In this document: positions 1-10,226 of the stretch, one piece after another
How the letters are laid out: each line of letters begins with the position of its first letter
How positions within the stretch are numbered: the stretch's first letter is position 1
Assembly: GCA_902806595.1 (NCBI GenBank)
Contig: CADCXC010000037.1
Coordinates: 248,001 to 312,000, forward strand
Reading direction: 5' to 3'
DNA: 64,000 bases
From: Pyrenopolyporus hunteri
Taxonomy: Eukaryota; Ascomycota; Sordariomycetes; Xylariales; Hypoxylaceae
Program-made: the position numbers and the translations under genes
The notes under the pieces: generated by a model
Seen by the model: only the letters and a program-made list of their open reading frames with translations
Databases searched by the model: none
What the model was told of the DNA's origin: nothing

Positions 1-144
1 TGGCTTTTTCACCGGTCTCCAGATGCTGGGGAGACTATTTACCGAGTAAGTTATCATTCGTTTCCTCAAATAAGAAAAAAGGAAGGAAAGAGGAAAGAGG
101 AAAGGGGAATTAATGTGCATATATTATATAGGGAGAATGCGCTG

Positions 145-1707
145 TCATACCCGGATAGCACCACTCTTCTCCAGAGCTTCCACCAAAGACGTTACCGACC
201 CCATATCCTCGAGGATTGAAGAATATGGATTGTGGGTATCGAGGCTGGTGTAAAGAGAGACAAATGGATATAGGTGATACCAAGGGCCAAGATGTTCAAC
301 CGGCCTGCTGAGGAGCTCCCAAGCTGAGTTAACATAGAACGTCGTTTTACTCATAACAAGTTCCTGAAGCGTCCAGGCCCGAGTTGACCACTCTGGCTCA
401 TGCGTGGCAATTTCCGCATAGTCCTTAATGTTGGGCTGTGGTGGGTGTATTTTAGACTTCATGGCTTGCCAATCCTCAAATGCGTCCTTTGGGACGTTCC
501 TCTTGGTGTCCAGATGGACTAGGCAGAACTCAGCGTTCTTATACCATTCGCCCATGGCTGATATACTCTTTGCGTATTCGCCGTCGTCCGCCCTATTTAT
601 GCAGCAGGAGTCAATCCATAGGTATCGCTTTTCCGTCTTTTGGAATGGATTGTTGTCGAAAATCTCCTTGGACCGCTCAATTGCTTGCTCGATCTTGACC
701 ATAGACTTGCTCCGTTGCAAACAACCTATTAACTCCTCAACAGCTTCGCGAATATGACTGTGACGTTCGAAGAACTGGACCTTCTTAGCATCTTTAAGTT
801 GCTTCCTTTCCTCGTCAGCGAGGGCTTTCTCAGCCTTCGCTATGTTTACTACTGATTGCTTCGGCGTACTACCATTCTTATCCTCGCTGACGACTTCGCC
901 AATCTTATCACGGTCAAGGCCAATATCACCAAGGAATTGTTTGAAAACTTCATCCTCCATTCTCTCATAATCTCGAACAGCGAACGCTTCTCTGACTTTT
1001 CTCTTGGCGTTCTGTAGTCCACCTCGGCCATCGTGGCCTTTCTCAAGAACCTGTACATCAACCCGCCATGAGAGGAGTAACTCGACAACACCACTGATGT
1101 CGCTAAGCTCGAGCTCGGACAGCACATGGCCATCCCGTGCTAATTTTTCGATTCTTTCTTCCTGCTCGGCGATATCCAGCCGACATTGTTGCTTGACTAC
1201 GTCAATGTCGTTTGGCGTACTGGTACTGGGGTTTGTGTGACCACTGGCAGACTTGCCAGCGTCAGCCGCAGCCAACGCACGATTAAAAGCCCTGGTTTTT
1301 GCGTCGGTGGTGTATTTATAATTAACCTCGCGTCCCTTCCAACTATGTGAGAGGACGCAGTACTGGCTTTGAGGACCAATCTCTGGGTAGTCGACAAGAG
1401 TTTTGGTGTCGAGGTCAATCATGCGGACAGGGTACCGGCTTTCCTGACCCCCTGGTTCCCCAATCGCCGAAGAGTAGGACGGGTCTAACAACTCGATATC
1501 ATCGAGACTAGATGAAGTCGAAGGATCTTTAGAGTACCGGCCATGTTCGTCGTAGAACGTAGGCTTGAATTCGGGTACGAACCAAAGATTTAGCATAGAC
1601 CGTACTTTGTCCGGGTTCTTGCCGATCGCGATTTCAAAAGCTGCTGTCGACTTGGTCTTTAAGTCTGTGGCTCTCAGGGTAACGTATTCCGCAGTTGCTC
1701 TGGACAT
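145..1707 (-). CDS. HET-domain (heterokaryon incompatibility) protein
   Basis: The protein carries the three conserved HET-domain blocks: YCVLSHSW (residues 116-123), YLWIDSCCIN followed by the AKSISAMGEWYKNAEFCLVHL segment (about 362-399), and W-S-T-R-AWTLQEL (about 440-450). HET domains act in non-self recognition and can trigger cell death when incompatible hyphae fuse. The spacing between blocks 1 and 2 is unusually long: about 240 residues, rich in Glu, Lys and Ala and probably partly coiled coil. The start is the first ATG of the open frame at 1707. The apparent stop at 145-147 is probably intronic: a GTATGA donor begins at 150, an AG acceptor lies at 36-35, and the exon boundary at 151 is in phase 0. 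The gene therefore probably continues leftwards out of the window. HET assignment is firm; the 3' end is unresolved. Confidence 0.88.
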   Translation of the reverse strand: MSRATAEYVTLRATDLKTKSTAAFEIAIGKNPDKVRSMLNLWFVPEFKPTFYDEHGRYSKDPSTSSSLDDIELLDPSYSSAIGEPGGQESRYPVRMIDLDTKTLVDYPEIGPQSQYCVLSHSWKGREVNYKYTTDAKTRAFNRALAAADAGKSASGHTNPSTSTPNDIDVVKQQCRLDIAEQEERIEKLARDGHVLSELELSDISGVVELLLSWRVDVQVLEKGHDGRGGLQNAKRKVREAFAVRDYERMEDEVFKQFLGDIGLDRDKIGEVVSEDKNGSTPKQSVVNIAKAEKALADEERKQLKDAKKVQFFERHSHIREAVEELIGCLQRSKSMVKIEQAIERSKEIFDNNPFQKTEKRYLWIDSCCINRADDGEYAKSISAMGEWYKNAEFCLVHLDTKRNVPKDAFEDWQAMKSKIHPPQPNIKDYAEIATHEPEWSTRAWTLQELVMSKTTFYVNSAWELLSRPVEHLGPWYHLYPFVSLYTSLDTHNPYSSILEDMGSVTSLVEALEKSGAIRV

Positions 1708-4182
1708 AGTTGCTTTCTCTTAAAAGAACATTTATGAATAAACCGACTTACAGTAGAATAGGGGTTGAAGGTTTATCGTATACGCCACCAAGTTCCGTTT
1801 AGCTCGAGGCAAGATGTCCCCCCTGAAGATAGATAGGTACCTACTTAAAGCCGCAACATGGGGAATAACTCCATCAGAGCCGAGGACTGCTTTGATTACT
1901 AGGACAGGCCACACCCACCACCATGTTACTTTCCCGACCTAGGTCTTTCGGTGAAACTTCATATATGGGTTAACCACCTATTATGCAGGTGATCCATCCC
2001 TACGTAGGTCTCACAAATGCGCAGACGATACCGCGTCATATACCTACCCAATGACGGCCAGGGGTTGGTTCCCCAGCATCCTGATCATTCCCTCTTCCAT
2101 CTTAAATGCCGCTTATGGAGGCGCTCAGCTTAATTCGGCACTTCTTTACTCCCAAGAACAGGCACGATTCGTATATGAACCGGTAGGCCGATCAAAGTTC
2201 AACTCAGGGTCCGAGCCTCATAAAGAAGTATATTGGGAGCTGTGTAACAGGGTAATCGGCGACCTACTGATTGGCCGGGATGAGTTTATCATGGCTGCTC
2301 AGTTGCATCAAGCTACCGAAGTAGGGTTTTCAGCTGACAACGGTGCATCGAACCCCTCAAATCAGTTCAACTAATGATTCCTTCCTAAGTTTCCTGATAC
2401 GGAAGGCTTTTCGCGGAAGAGAGAAGACGTTTGCCCTGGTCCACCAGTCAGTTAATTAGTTCGGGTCTTCGTCGAAACTTACCATGTGTTGAGGCTCTGT
2501 TTGCATTCAAATCACCCCCCCGAATCAGATTATTGAAGCCTAAGAGGAATCCAAATGGCATCTTATCACAGAGTATTGGGGGTGTTTGGCAGATCCGTCA
2601 ATGACAAATCTCTTGAATGTGATTAGTATGTTTCTGTCGCTACTCTAAACCCCACAAAGTCGACTCTTCAATCTTATCTTCTAACATAAGACTGCTGTAG
2701 CGACATTCATCCATGGGAGATTCTGATCAACGGAGAGAGATGGGCGGGGAAAGTGCGCCTTATAGGCTTTGTCGACGTTTTCTTTTTGATATGTTACTCG
2801 GCGGATGCTCGTTTCGAGAAGGGGGTAATCATCTATAGTAACTAGTCCCCCTTGGGCCTTTGGACCGGTCTCCTTTTTAGAGGGTATGGTGCGTAACGTG
2901 TGACGATACTAAGCTCAAAACAGAGGACGACGAGGTTATCCGGGATACTCTCGAACGAGCGGACGTGGACGCATTGAGGATCGGTATGGATGCCACCAAC
3001 GTAAAGGAGATGAAGAGTGACGCCGATCGTACGTGACAGAAAATCCCGCGTTCCCGTTAGCACAGCGCTACCGAGCTAACAGCCCCCGAAGTTCCGCCAA
3101 AATATTTCAAGTTTGATAGTCAGTCGCTTGACTACACTATCATCAGCCTCGGGCACGAGATTGGCCTGAAGACTGAGTATCCGAGTTCTTCGCTGATCAA
3201 ATATGAGATCAACATCCTGAAAAGCAAGAATAGGATGATGAAGAGTTGGTTTTGATGCGCCCTCGATTAAATATGATTCCGCGCTAGCGGCCGCGGCGGC
3301 GTATTTGTGAGACCTACTGACAGCACTCTAGAGCGTGTTAGACGCGCTGTCACTCAGCACTCCCTGATGGACTTGATGCATGATGCTATCCGTCTCGGAG
3401 TGGTCACGCATGCTGAAATGACATCGCAGCTCCTTGGAAACTTCTATGGAGGCAGCGCAACAGATGATGTTATGCGCAAATACTTGGACACGTTGGGTTC
3501 GACGGGTCAGTCGGGTAACATTGCGCTATCGAATGAATAGCCATAAACCAAGCCGCACGAAACTTTCTAGGTAGTAGGGATTGGATTCGGTGTCCGGAGT
3601 ATTTATCCTCTTTGATAACATGGTAGTTGGACGTGCGGCGTTCGGGGTTGGGGGAGTTTATTGAATATACGGTCCATATCCTCTTTGAAGGGTTGAATAG
3701 GTGGTGACATGACCCTGAATATAACTTTCCCTCAAAAGGGGGTCTGAACTGCCCTACGGTATACCCAGTTAGCGCATGCCTATAACCCCCGTTCGGGGAG
3801 GTAACTAGCCTGTTAATTGCGCACATCGATCCCCGTTCTACTGGGCTGACGACATCGACGTAGATTCGTAAGTCATACCATAATGTTCCCATCGTCCACC
3901 ACCGTCTATACATAATTAGGTAGGGGTCCAAATAGCAACCTCGTGCTTTTTTTAATTGAAACAGGACAAGTTATCATAATGCAACCAAATTCTTTCCGTG
4001 AGCGGCCATACTATTTATCGAAAGATATCGCATCCTCTATTTACAGGGATATCAGGTGTTCAAGCTTAGCCTGTATTGATGACGTAGAGCTTCCTTCGAT
4101 GATACAAGAGATAGATAACAAGATTCAGATCTTCGTACCCTAAACATTTTTTACTTTTAAGTGCAAAGACAAATCTTGACAT
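1708..4182. other. gene-poor interval with possible gene relics
   Basis: No intact gene is supported between the HET gene and the DUF726 gene. Short open stretches read like coding remnants: plus strand 2051-2374 (about 107 codons), 2908-3036 (acidic, ending at a stop) and 3307-3540 (77 codons with no ATG start). They are in different frames, are separated by stops, and cannot be joined by convincing splice sites. The 2908-3036 piece vaguely recalls the N-terminal segment of fungal FAD-dependent monooxygenases, but this is a memory-based impression. The interval may be a degraded gene cluster or merely intergenic. Confidence 0.4.
2908..3540 (+). pseudogene. possible degraded gene fragments, unidentified
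   Basis: Three short open pieces follow one another on the plus strand: 2908-3036, about 3105-3255 and 3307-3540. The first encodes an acidic helix-like segment containing EDDEVIRDTLERADVDALR. The last encodes SLMDLMHDAIRLGVVTH, followed by LLGNFYGGSATDD. Amino-acid composition looks coding, but each piece ends in a stop and no ATG or splice signals unite them. I do not recognise the parent family with confidence. It could equally be chance open frame in an intergenic region. Confidence 0.25.
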
Positions 4183-6553
4183 ATGATATTTGAAGATAGT
4201 CAAGCTCATAAAATGACCAACATGTTTCAGAAAGCCAGCACGTTCTTAGGCGGCGGCGATGGAGACGAAGCAAGGAAGCAGGATGAGGAGGGCGAGTCCT
4301 TGACAACCGTGCTGAAGACCGATGAGGACCGAAGCGCACTCACCATTCTTATTTGCGATATCACCGAGCTTATGCGCAAGCAGCTGTTGCGCACTTTTGA
4401 TCCTAAGGAGACGGGCTCCCGGGAAGATAACAACGATGAGCCGATTACTCCAGAAAACCCGAGCGAGGACAAACGCGAGAAGGAAACCCAGAATAAATTA
4501 GAGGGGCGGAAAGACGAACTAGCCAAGCTTGAAAAAGAGGTCAATGAAGAGGAAATGGTCGCGCTGAAAGCGAGCGCGTTAAAGTTCTACGATAACTGGA
4601 GAGATAGCGCTGTTCTCCGCGTCGGGGAAGTTGTTAACTCCAGGAAAACAGCAGAGGATCAGTCGAAACAGGCCAAGCCAGAGCTTGTACACTCAGACAC
4701 CGAATCGGATTTGGAGGGCGTCGAGACGGATGAGCATGAAGAGACAATCGCTCAAGCACTACTCGAGTTCTACCCTCCTATTGAAACCACCCTGCGCAAA
4801 AAGACCAAAGAGAAGCGAATATTGATACTCCACTCAGTGCTCTTGCTTCTTCTAAGCTTAGAGCACTATAACGCGTACTCGCGGGTTCTGTTATTATACC
4901 TAACCACAAGCTTGGGCCTCTCAGCTACAGTGCTTTCAGAGGACGAAAAGAAAGTCGCCCGCGGCCTCTTAAGCGCTGCGGAGAAGATGTCGGCTGACGA
5001 GGAGACAAAAAAGAGAGCCGAGGAGAACCGCACCGCCCGCAGGTGGAAGATGGGTGTAGCTGGCGTCGCTGGTGCAGCCCTTATCGGCATCACTGGGGGA
5101 TTAGCAGCGCCTCTCTTAGCTTCTGGCTTAGGCACTGTCTTGGGCGGAATTGGTCTCGGGGCCACTGCGACAGCGGGCTATCTTGGTGCGTTGGCGGGGA
5201 GTGGTGTGCTGGTCGGTGGCTTATTTGGGGCTTATGGCGCAAAGATGACCAGCAAAGCTAGTGAGTAAACTCCCTTCACCTTCGCCCCCCTAGGTCTGCT
5301 TAGAAACCATAGTATTAGCGCTACTAGCCTCATTCGACGCCCCTAACCTGCTGTTAAAAACGTGCCTGATGACATTTACTTACTCTAATCGCTACAGTGG
5401 AACAATATACTCGAGACGTGGAAGACTTTGCGTTTATACCTATCGAAAGGCCGGGAGAGAGCGAAATCGAAGCACGCCGGTTACGCGTCGCCATCGGCAT
5501 ATCTGGCTGGCTGGGCGACGAAGACGACGTTGTGAAGCCGTGGAAATGTATCGGACCAGGCCAGGAATCTTTCGCTCTCCGCTTTGAACTGGAGGCGCTG
5601 ATCAGTCTAGGGAACGCGCTCACTACCCTGGTCACTTCAGCAGCTTGGTCCTACGCGAAGTCTGAGATCATTAAACGCACCGTTTTTGCAGCACTGACCG
5701 CTGGGTTGTGGCCCTTAGGTCTTCTGGTACGTGCTGAAAATCCCTTATGAGCGTTCCGTAGCCCCCCTAAGCACTCCATTTGCTTCCCGTCCGCCGATAA
5801 TACGTTACCGCTTCCTTCCCTCCAATATCGGAGAAAAATTGCAGAAAACGTTCCTTCGGATTTTCACTCCATACTAACGAGACGTAGAAGGCTAGCCATA
5901 TCATTGACAATCCCTGGAGTATTGCTAATCAGCGTGCCCAAAAAGCTGGGGAGGTTCTCGCGGATGCTCTTATCAACAAAGCCCAAGGCGAACGCCCCGT
6001 TACGCTCATCGGATACTCTCTTGGCGCTAAGGTAATTTACGTATGTTTGCAGCAGCTTGCTGAGCGCAAAGCTTTCGGTCTTGTTGAGAATGCGGTCATG
6101 CTGGGTGCCCCGACTCCAAGCAATTCTGCCGACTGGCGCCGCATTCGCACCGTTGTCGCCGGCAGAGTCGTTAATGCATATAGCACGAACGATTATATTC
6201 TCGCTTTTCTGTACAGAAGCAGCAGCATCCAATTCGGTGTTGCTGGGCTTCACCCTGTGGTTAACGTTAGTGGTGTTGAGAACGTCGACGTTGGCGATTT
6301 AGTGAAAGGGCACACGCTGTACAGACACGCGACCGCTCCAATACTCAAGCGTGTAGGGTTCGAGGATATCGATATGCAGGAGATTAGACATGAAGAAAAG
6401 AATCTAGCAGAGCAGGAGAAGAAAGAAGAAGAACAACGCGAAGCCGCTGAAAATGGCAGTAAGGAATCTGGCGCTGGCGATGAACCAGATGTTAGTGAGG
6501 GAGGGGTCCGCAGAATGGAGCAGGAGGTAGAACAGAAGAATATGTCGACTTAG
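4183..6553 (+). CDS. DUF726 / TMCO4-type alpha/beta-hydrolase, membrane-associated
   Basis: Exons are 4183-5260, 5398-5726 and 5888-6553. Donors GTGAGT and GTACGT, the ACTAAC branch site near 5872 and all phases agree, giving 690 aa. The family includes human TMCO4 and yeast Mil1 (YFL034W), membrane-associated proteins with a lipase-like fold. Visible parts are an acidic N-terminal region with a Glu/Lys coiled coil (about 95-125), a Gly/Ala-rich hydrophobic hairpin (about 287-355), and the nucleophile elbow GYSLG at about 511-515 (Ser513) in the hydrolase domain. Conserved text such as APTPSNSADWRRIR and VVNAYSTNDYILAFLYR follows. The C-terminus (from about 620) is Glu-rich and disordered. 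A second in-frame ATG at 4213 has a better context and may be the real start. The substrate is unknown. Confidence 0.9.
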
Positions 6554-8015
6554 ATATCAACGACCCAAAACTTTTATTATATGGCATATAGCATATAATT
6601 ACGTAGACTCGGTATACCGAATAGCCCATATAGACTAATATTGAATACCTAGATGAAGTAGAGCTTTATATCGTAGCTACTTCCGAGCATAAATCGAGAC
6701 ACGCACTAATATAACCTACGACAACACCAGGGAGCCGAGGAAATTAGCTGAAGCCTAGGTGCCGGGCAGGTAGCCGTTAGTGTGCACCTACCTAGATACC
6801 TACCCTAAGCCATTGAATACTCCACTGAGGTTTATTCACTACCTCCTGTAGTAGGTAGATAATCATCAATACCACAGGCTGGATATCTACCCTTAAAATA
6901 GTCCCCTTGTAAATCCCGCCTCTAAAATTGAAATCATTTTATACTACGGCCATTAATCCAACCTTCGTGAATATTATATTTATAGGGCGGACGTTGTTTT
7001 CGCTATGACTTGATATAAAATTACGAGATAGAGAGGTATCTATCTATAAGCCTAGGCAGTTCTATATCTGGTATTGATAGCGATATTCAAATACAGCATA
7101 AGTCTTAAATTCATATAGATGATCGAATTATTATTAACTGTGACCCTTAACGTCAAACCGCGAGAATATCCGAAGTAGTTAAATAGGTTAGCTATTATAA
7201 TAAAATATTTGCGACGGAAATATGTACCTTGAGTATGTGCAAAAGGAATTCACAGAATCATACTTGAACCCCCGAAACTTGTTATATATAGTCGATTCAT
7301 GTAATTCCTGGACCGAGAAAACCACCCCGCATTTACTGAACGCTCATTCTCAACACTGAGTTCCCTTCAGTAAAAGGGTTCTATATAGCAATTAATCGTT
7401 GGATAAAGTAGTACGATCATTACCTGCCTGGGTATATTTAGATACTTATAATGTAATTAATAAGACCATTAAACCCGGGAATTACGCGCCTGTCATTATA
7501 TTATATCGGTAGGTGATTATAGGTCTATAGTAGCAACACGATATAATTCCTATAGTTACCTCTTAAATTGAGAAGAGTCAGCCTCTATTAGGTGCTTAGG
7601 TACCTGACGTTAGGTACATTAGGTGCCTGGTTTAGGGAGTCGAATAGACGCTGTGTCGTCCACTATAGACACTTCTCGGGGTCAAATGAGATAGCACATG
7701 CGCGGTTTCTAAATTTCTATCGGCAAACTTGTGATTGCAGCAAAATACAAGTGTAGCGACCTTATTTACAGCCCATCCAGCAATGCATAAACGCCCAGCC
7801 CCTTCCTTTCTGTATCCCTGGGGCATTGGACGCCTTACGAATCGTACCTCGTGCATTGGAGTATCGTGTCAGTGATGACTTATGTCTAATAATCATGCGA
7901 TCTTGCCCATCCAACGCCGAATTCGTCAAATATTCCCGCCCTGATTTTATCCTCATGCAAACCATGCTCTTGTAATCGGTATACGGGGTAGAGCGGCGCT
8001 CCTTGGAGCCAAGTC
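6554..8015. other. AT-rich intergenic region, no gene seen
   Basis: About 1.46 kb with no supportable coding region. Base composition is visibly AT-rich, especially 6560-7560, with many TA dinucleotides and short palindromes. This resembles old repeat sequence altered by repeat-induced point mutation (RIP), although no source repeat can be identified. Copies of the dispersed TAGGTACCTA-like motif lie at 6785-6805 and 7590-7630. Confidence 0.55.
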
Positions 8016-10226
8016 TCAATCGAAGATGTCGGCGTCCCCGCCATCCCAGTCGGTATCTGAATCTTCCGGCGAGTCCAGAAAATCCTCCATGTCGAACTGT
8101 CTCTCCGTCGGTCGATGATTATCAACCTGAATATCCACTACGTCACAAAGGCCGTGGACGAATTCGTTATCGTTCGACGGCCGTCTTGAAGCCTTTCTTA
8201 CTTTGGGCTTTGATCGGCCTTGTTCGTAATTACCAGCGACCAATTCATCCTCGCTCTCTTCGTCATTGGCACGATGCTCTTTCTTGAGCATCCCACTCCC
8301 TTTGAGCCGTTTGAGCTCTCTACTGATGGCCGAGGCTCTCGTAAGTTGAGCCTTACTGAAATGGCTCGTCTCACCCTCTGAAGACGTAGGCGCGGGCGAG
8401 AGATGAGTAATTCGCGCGATTCGAGTGCTTCGTCTCATGGGCGGTGCAGCAAGCTTCGGATTAGGCTTTACCTGATCCGGTCGATGGGGATTGGTTGGCG
8501 GGGGACGTGGTAGCGCCTTGACGTCTCTGGGCGATTTTACTTTCCGCTTAAAGACCCTCACCATCTTATCAACCCAGAACGTGCGGAATTCTTGACGTTG
8601 GCGCCAGCCTATGTCTAGTGCGACCCTCAGCCCGAGCCGACGAAGGTGGGGAAGATCGGGCGCGCTTTGCACCAAGGTCCCAAAGAACATCTCCGCTGCC
8701 CTCCGGCTGAACTTCCGCATATGGAGGATTTCGATAGACTGTATTGATGACGGCCACGTTGGTACCTCGTCCTCTGTGAGAAGAACCTCATATTCGGGTT
8801 TATTGTCGGCGTAGTGCTCATGGTGTCGGAAATATGACAAGTCTATGTAAAGATGGTGTAGGTTCGGGCAGGCTGACTTCAAGACAGGGAGAAATGCTAG
8901 GCTTAACGACTGGCAGTGGTTTATAGTAAGGCTGTGCAGATGGTTCCCGTGGGTGAGCAGGAATTCGGTAAGATTGCTAGCCGTCAACTCCCAGCAATTG
9001 ATGAATTCAAGGTGCTTTAGTGCGGTGGGAAGTTGATCCAGCAGTAGGCCATTAACCAACGTGCTAGACTCCAGTACGAGATGTTCGAGGTGGGGCAAAG
9101 CTGAAATGCAGGTAGCGAGTTGGGCGGTCTTCAGCTTGTTCTGCGCTTGCATCTCGTCGCTAGACTGCAGTCGGAGCGACAGACCCCAGGATGGAAGTTG
9201 ATAGTTAATGAACGCTACCTTTCGCAAGCTGGAGAAGCTCGGGTTCAGATGAAATTCCGCCAGCTTGCCTAGGGACAGGGAGTCGGATGCGAGACGCGAA
9301 TTCCAACGCCAACTCTTCAGCTCCGTAGGTGTAACCCTCCCACCCACGTCGTTACCTGCCAGGGTTTGCATCAAATCATCCGCCGCATATTTGAACCGAA
9401 CGTGCTCATCAAGTTTTCGATAGGGCGGTTCATCGGCCTCGTGGTATAATTCCATGTGAGATAGTCTCGGGAGATTCTGGACCACAGTCTGCAGGCTCAA
9501 AAAGTTCGCGCCGCCCTTTTGGGCTAAGGCGGAGGCCACCTCAATCTGCAGGATCTCGACTTTGGGGCGATATTTTATTACGGTTGCGTCTGGAGACATA
9601 TTCAAAGTTTCGAAGAGCTGGGCAAGAGATGTCTGGGGGGATTTGGTGTAGCGCCAGCAATGATAAAAGGGCGGGCATTTGTATAGGTTTGCCAACGCAG
9701 GTTCGACGAAGACCTTGCAGGCTCGCGCAGCCGCCATCAAACTCGCGACAGCTTCGAAGACATCTTCGCGCCGCGATGAAGTGTCACGGATCGGGGCAGC
9801 GACATAGTCGAAGGTGCGCAATAGGACATGATAAGGCAGAGTCGACCAGGGTGGGTAGGTGATGGGTGCATCGAGGTGGGAGGCTGACGAGGCCGTGGGC
9901 GTGGACGCAATCGAGTCCGGTGTGCTGGGGGTAATGGCATTTTGGGGGGATTTCGCGACGGCGCTGCGAGTCCGACGGGAACCCTTCTTTGAAGGCGGCA
10001 AGTAGTCGTCGGTAGTGGTCTTTCGCTTTCGTGTGTTACGAGGAGCGGGTTTCAAGGGTAAATCGCTATTGTCGGAATCGTCGAGGTCAAAGTCTCCATC
10101 TGACGAGGTCGACGAGGCATCAAAGTAGGCTGCAGTTGATCGAGTTTTGCGGGCTGGGGGTTTCTTCAACTTGACCGCAGCGGCTCGGCTCGGCTTGTTT
10201 CGCAGAGAGCGTCGAGGGCCGTCCAT
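8016..10226 (-). CDS. F-box protein with leucine-rich-repeat-like region
   Basis: A single 736-codon frame starting at the ATG at 10226 (MDGPRRSLRNK). The first 120 residues are basic, Ser/Thr-rich and probably disordered, with nuclear-localisation-like clusters (RKRKTTTDD). An F-box-like segment lies at about 125-186, beginning WSTLPYHVLLRTFDYV and followed by helices ending in ALANLYKCPP. The middle (about 200-500) has repeated leucine-rich segments (for example LPHLEHLVLESSTLV, CPNLHHLYIDL) consistent with degenerate LRRs. The C-terminal 200 residues are charged and disordered, ending in an acidic tail. By family, F-box/LRR proteins recruit substrates to SCF ubiquitin ligases; the target is unknown. 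No intron is needed. Confidence 0.8.
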   Translation of the reverse strand: MDGPRRSLRNKPSRAAAVKLKKPPARKTRSTAAYFDASSTSSDGDFDLDDSDNSDLPLKPAPRNTRKRKTTTDDYLPPSKKGSRRTRSAVAKSPQNAITPSTPDSIASTPTASSASHLDAPITYPPWSTLPYHVLLRTFDYVAAPIRDTSSRREDVFEAVASLMAAARACKVFVEPALANLYKCPPFYHCWRYTKSPQTSLAQLFETLNMSPDATVIKYRPKVEILQIEVASALAQKGGANFLSLQTVVQNLPRLSHMELYHEADEPPYRKLDEHVRFKYAADDLMQTLAGNDVGGRVTPTELKSWRWNSRLASDSLSLGKLAEFHLNPSFSSLRKVAFINYQLPSWGLSLRLQSSDEMQAQNKLKTAQLATCISALPHLEHLVLESSTLVNGLLLDQLPTALKHLEFINCWELTASNLTEFLLTHGNHLHSLTINHCQSLSLAFLPVLKSACPNLHHLYIDLSYFRHHEHYADNKPEYEVLLTEDEVPTWPSSIQSIEILHMRKFSRRAAEMFFGTLVQSAPDLPHLRRLGLRVALDIGWRQRQEFRTFWVDKMVRVFKRKVKSPRDVKALPRPPPTNPHRPDQVKPNPKLAAPPMRRSTRIARITHLSPAPTSSEGETSHFSKAQLTRASAISRELKRLKGSGMLKKEHRANDEESEDELVAGNYEQGRSKPKVRKASRRPSNDNEFVHGLCDVVDIQVDNHRPTERQFDMEDFLDSPEDSDTDWDGGDADIFD

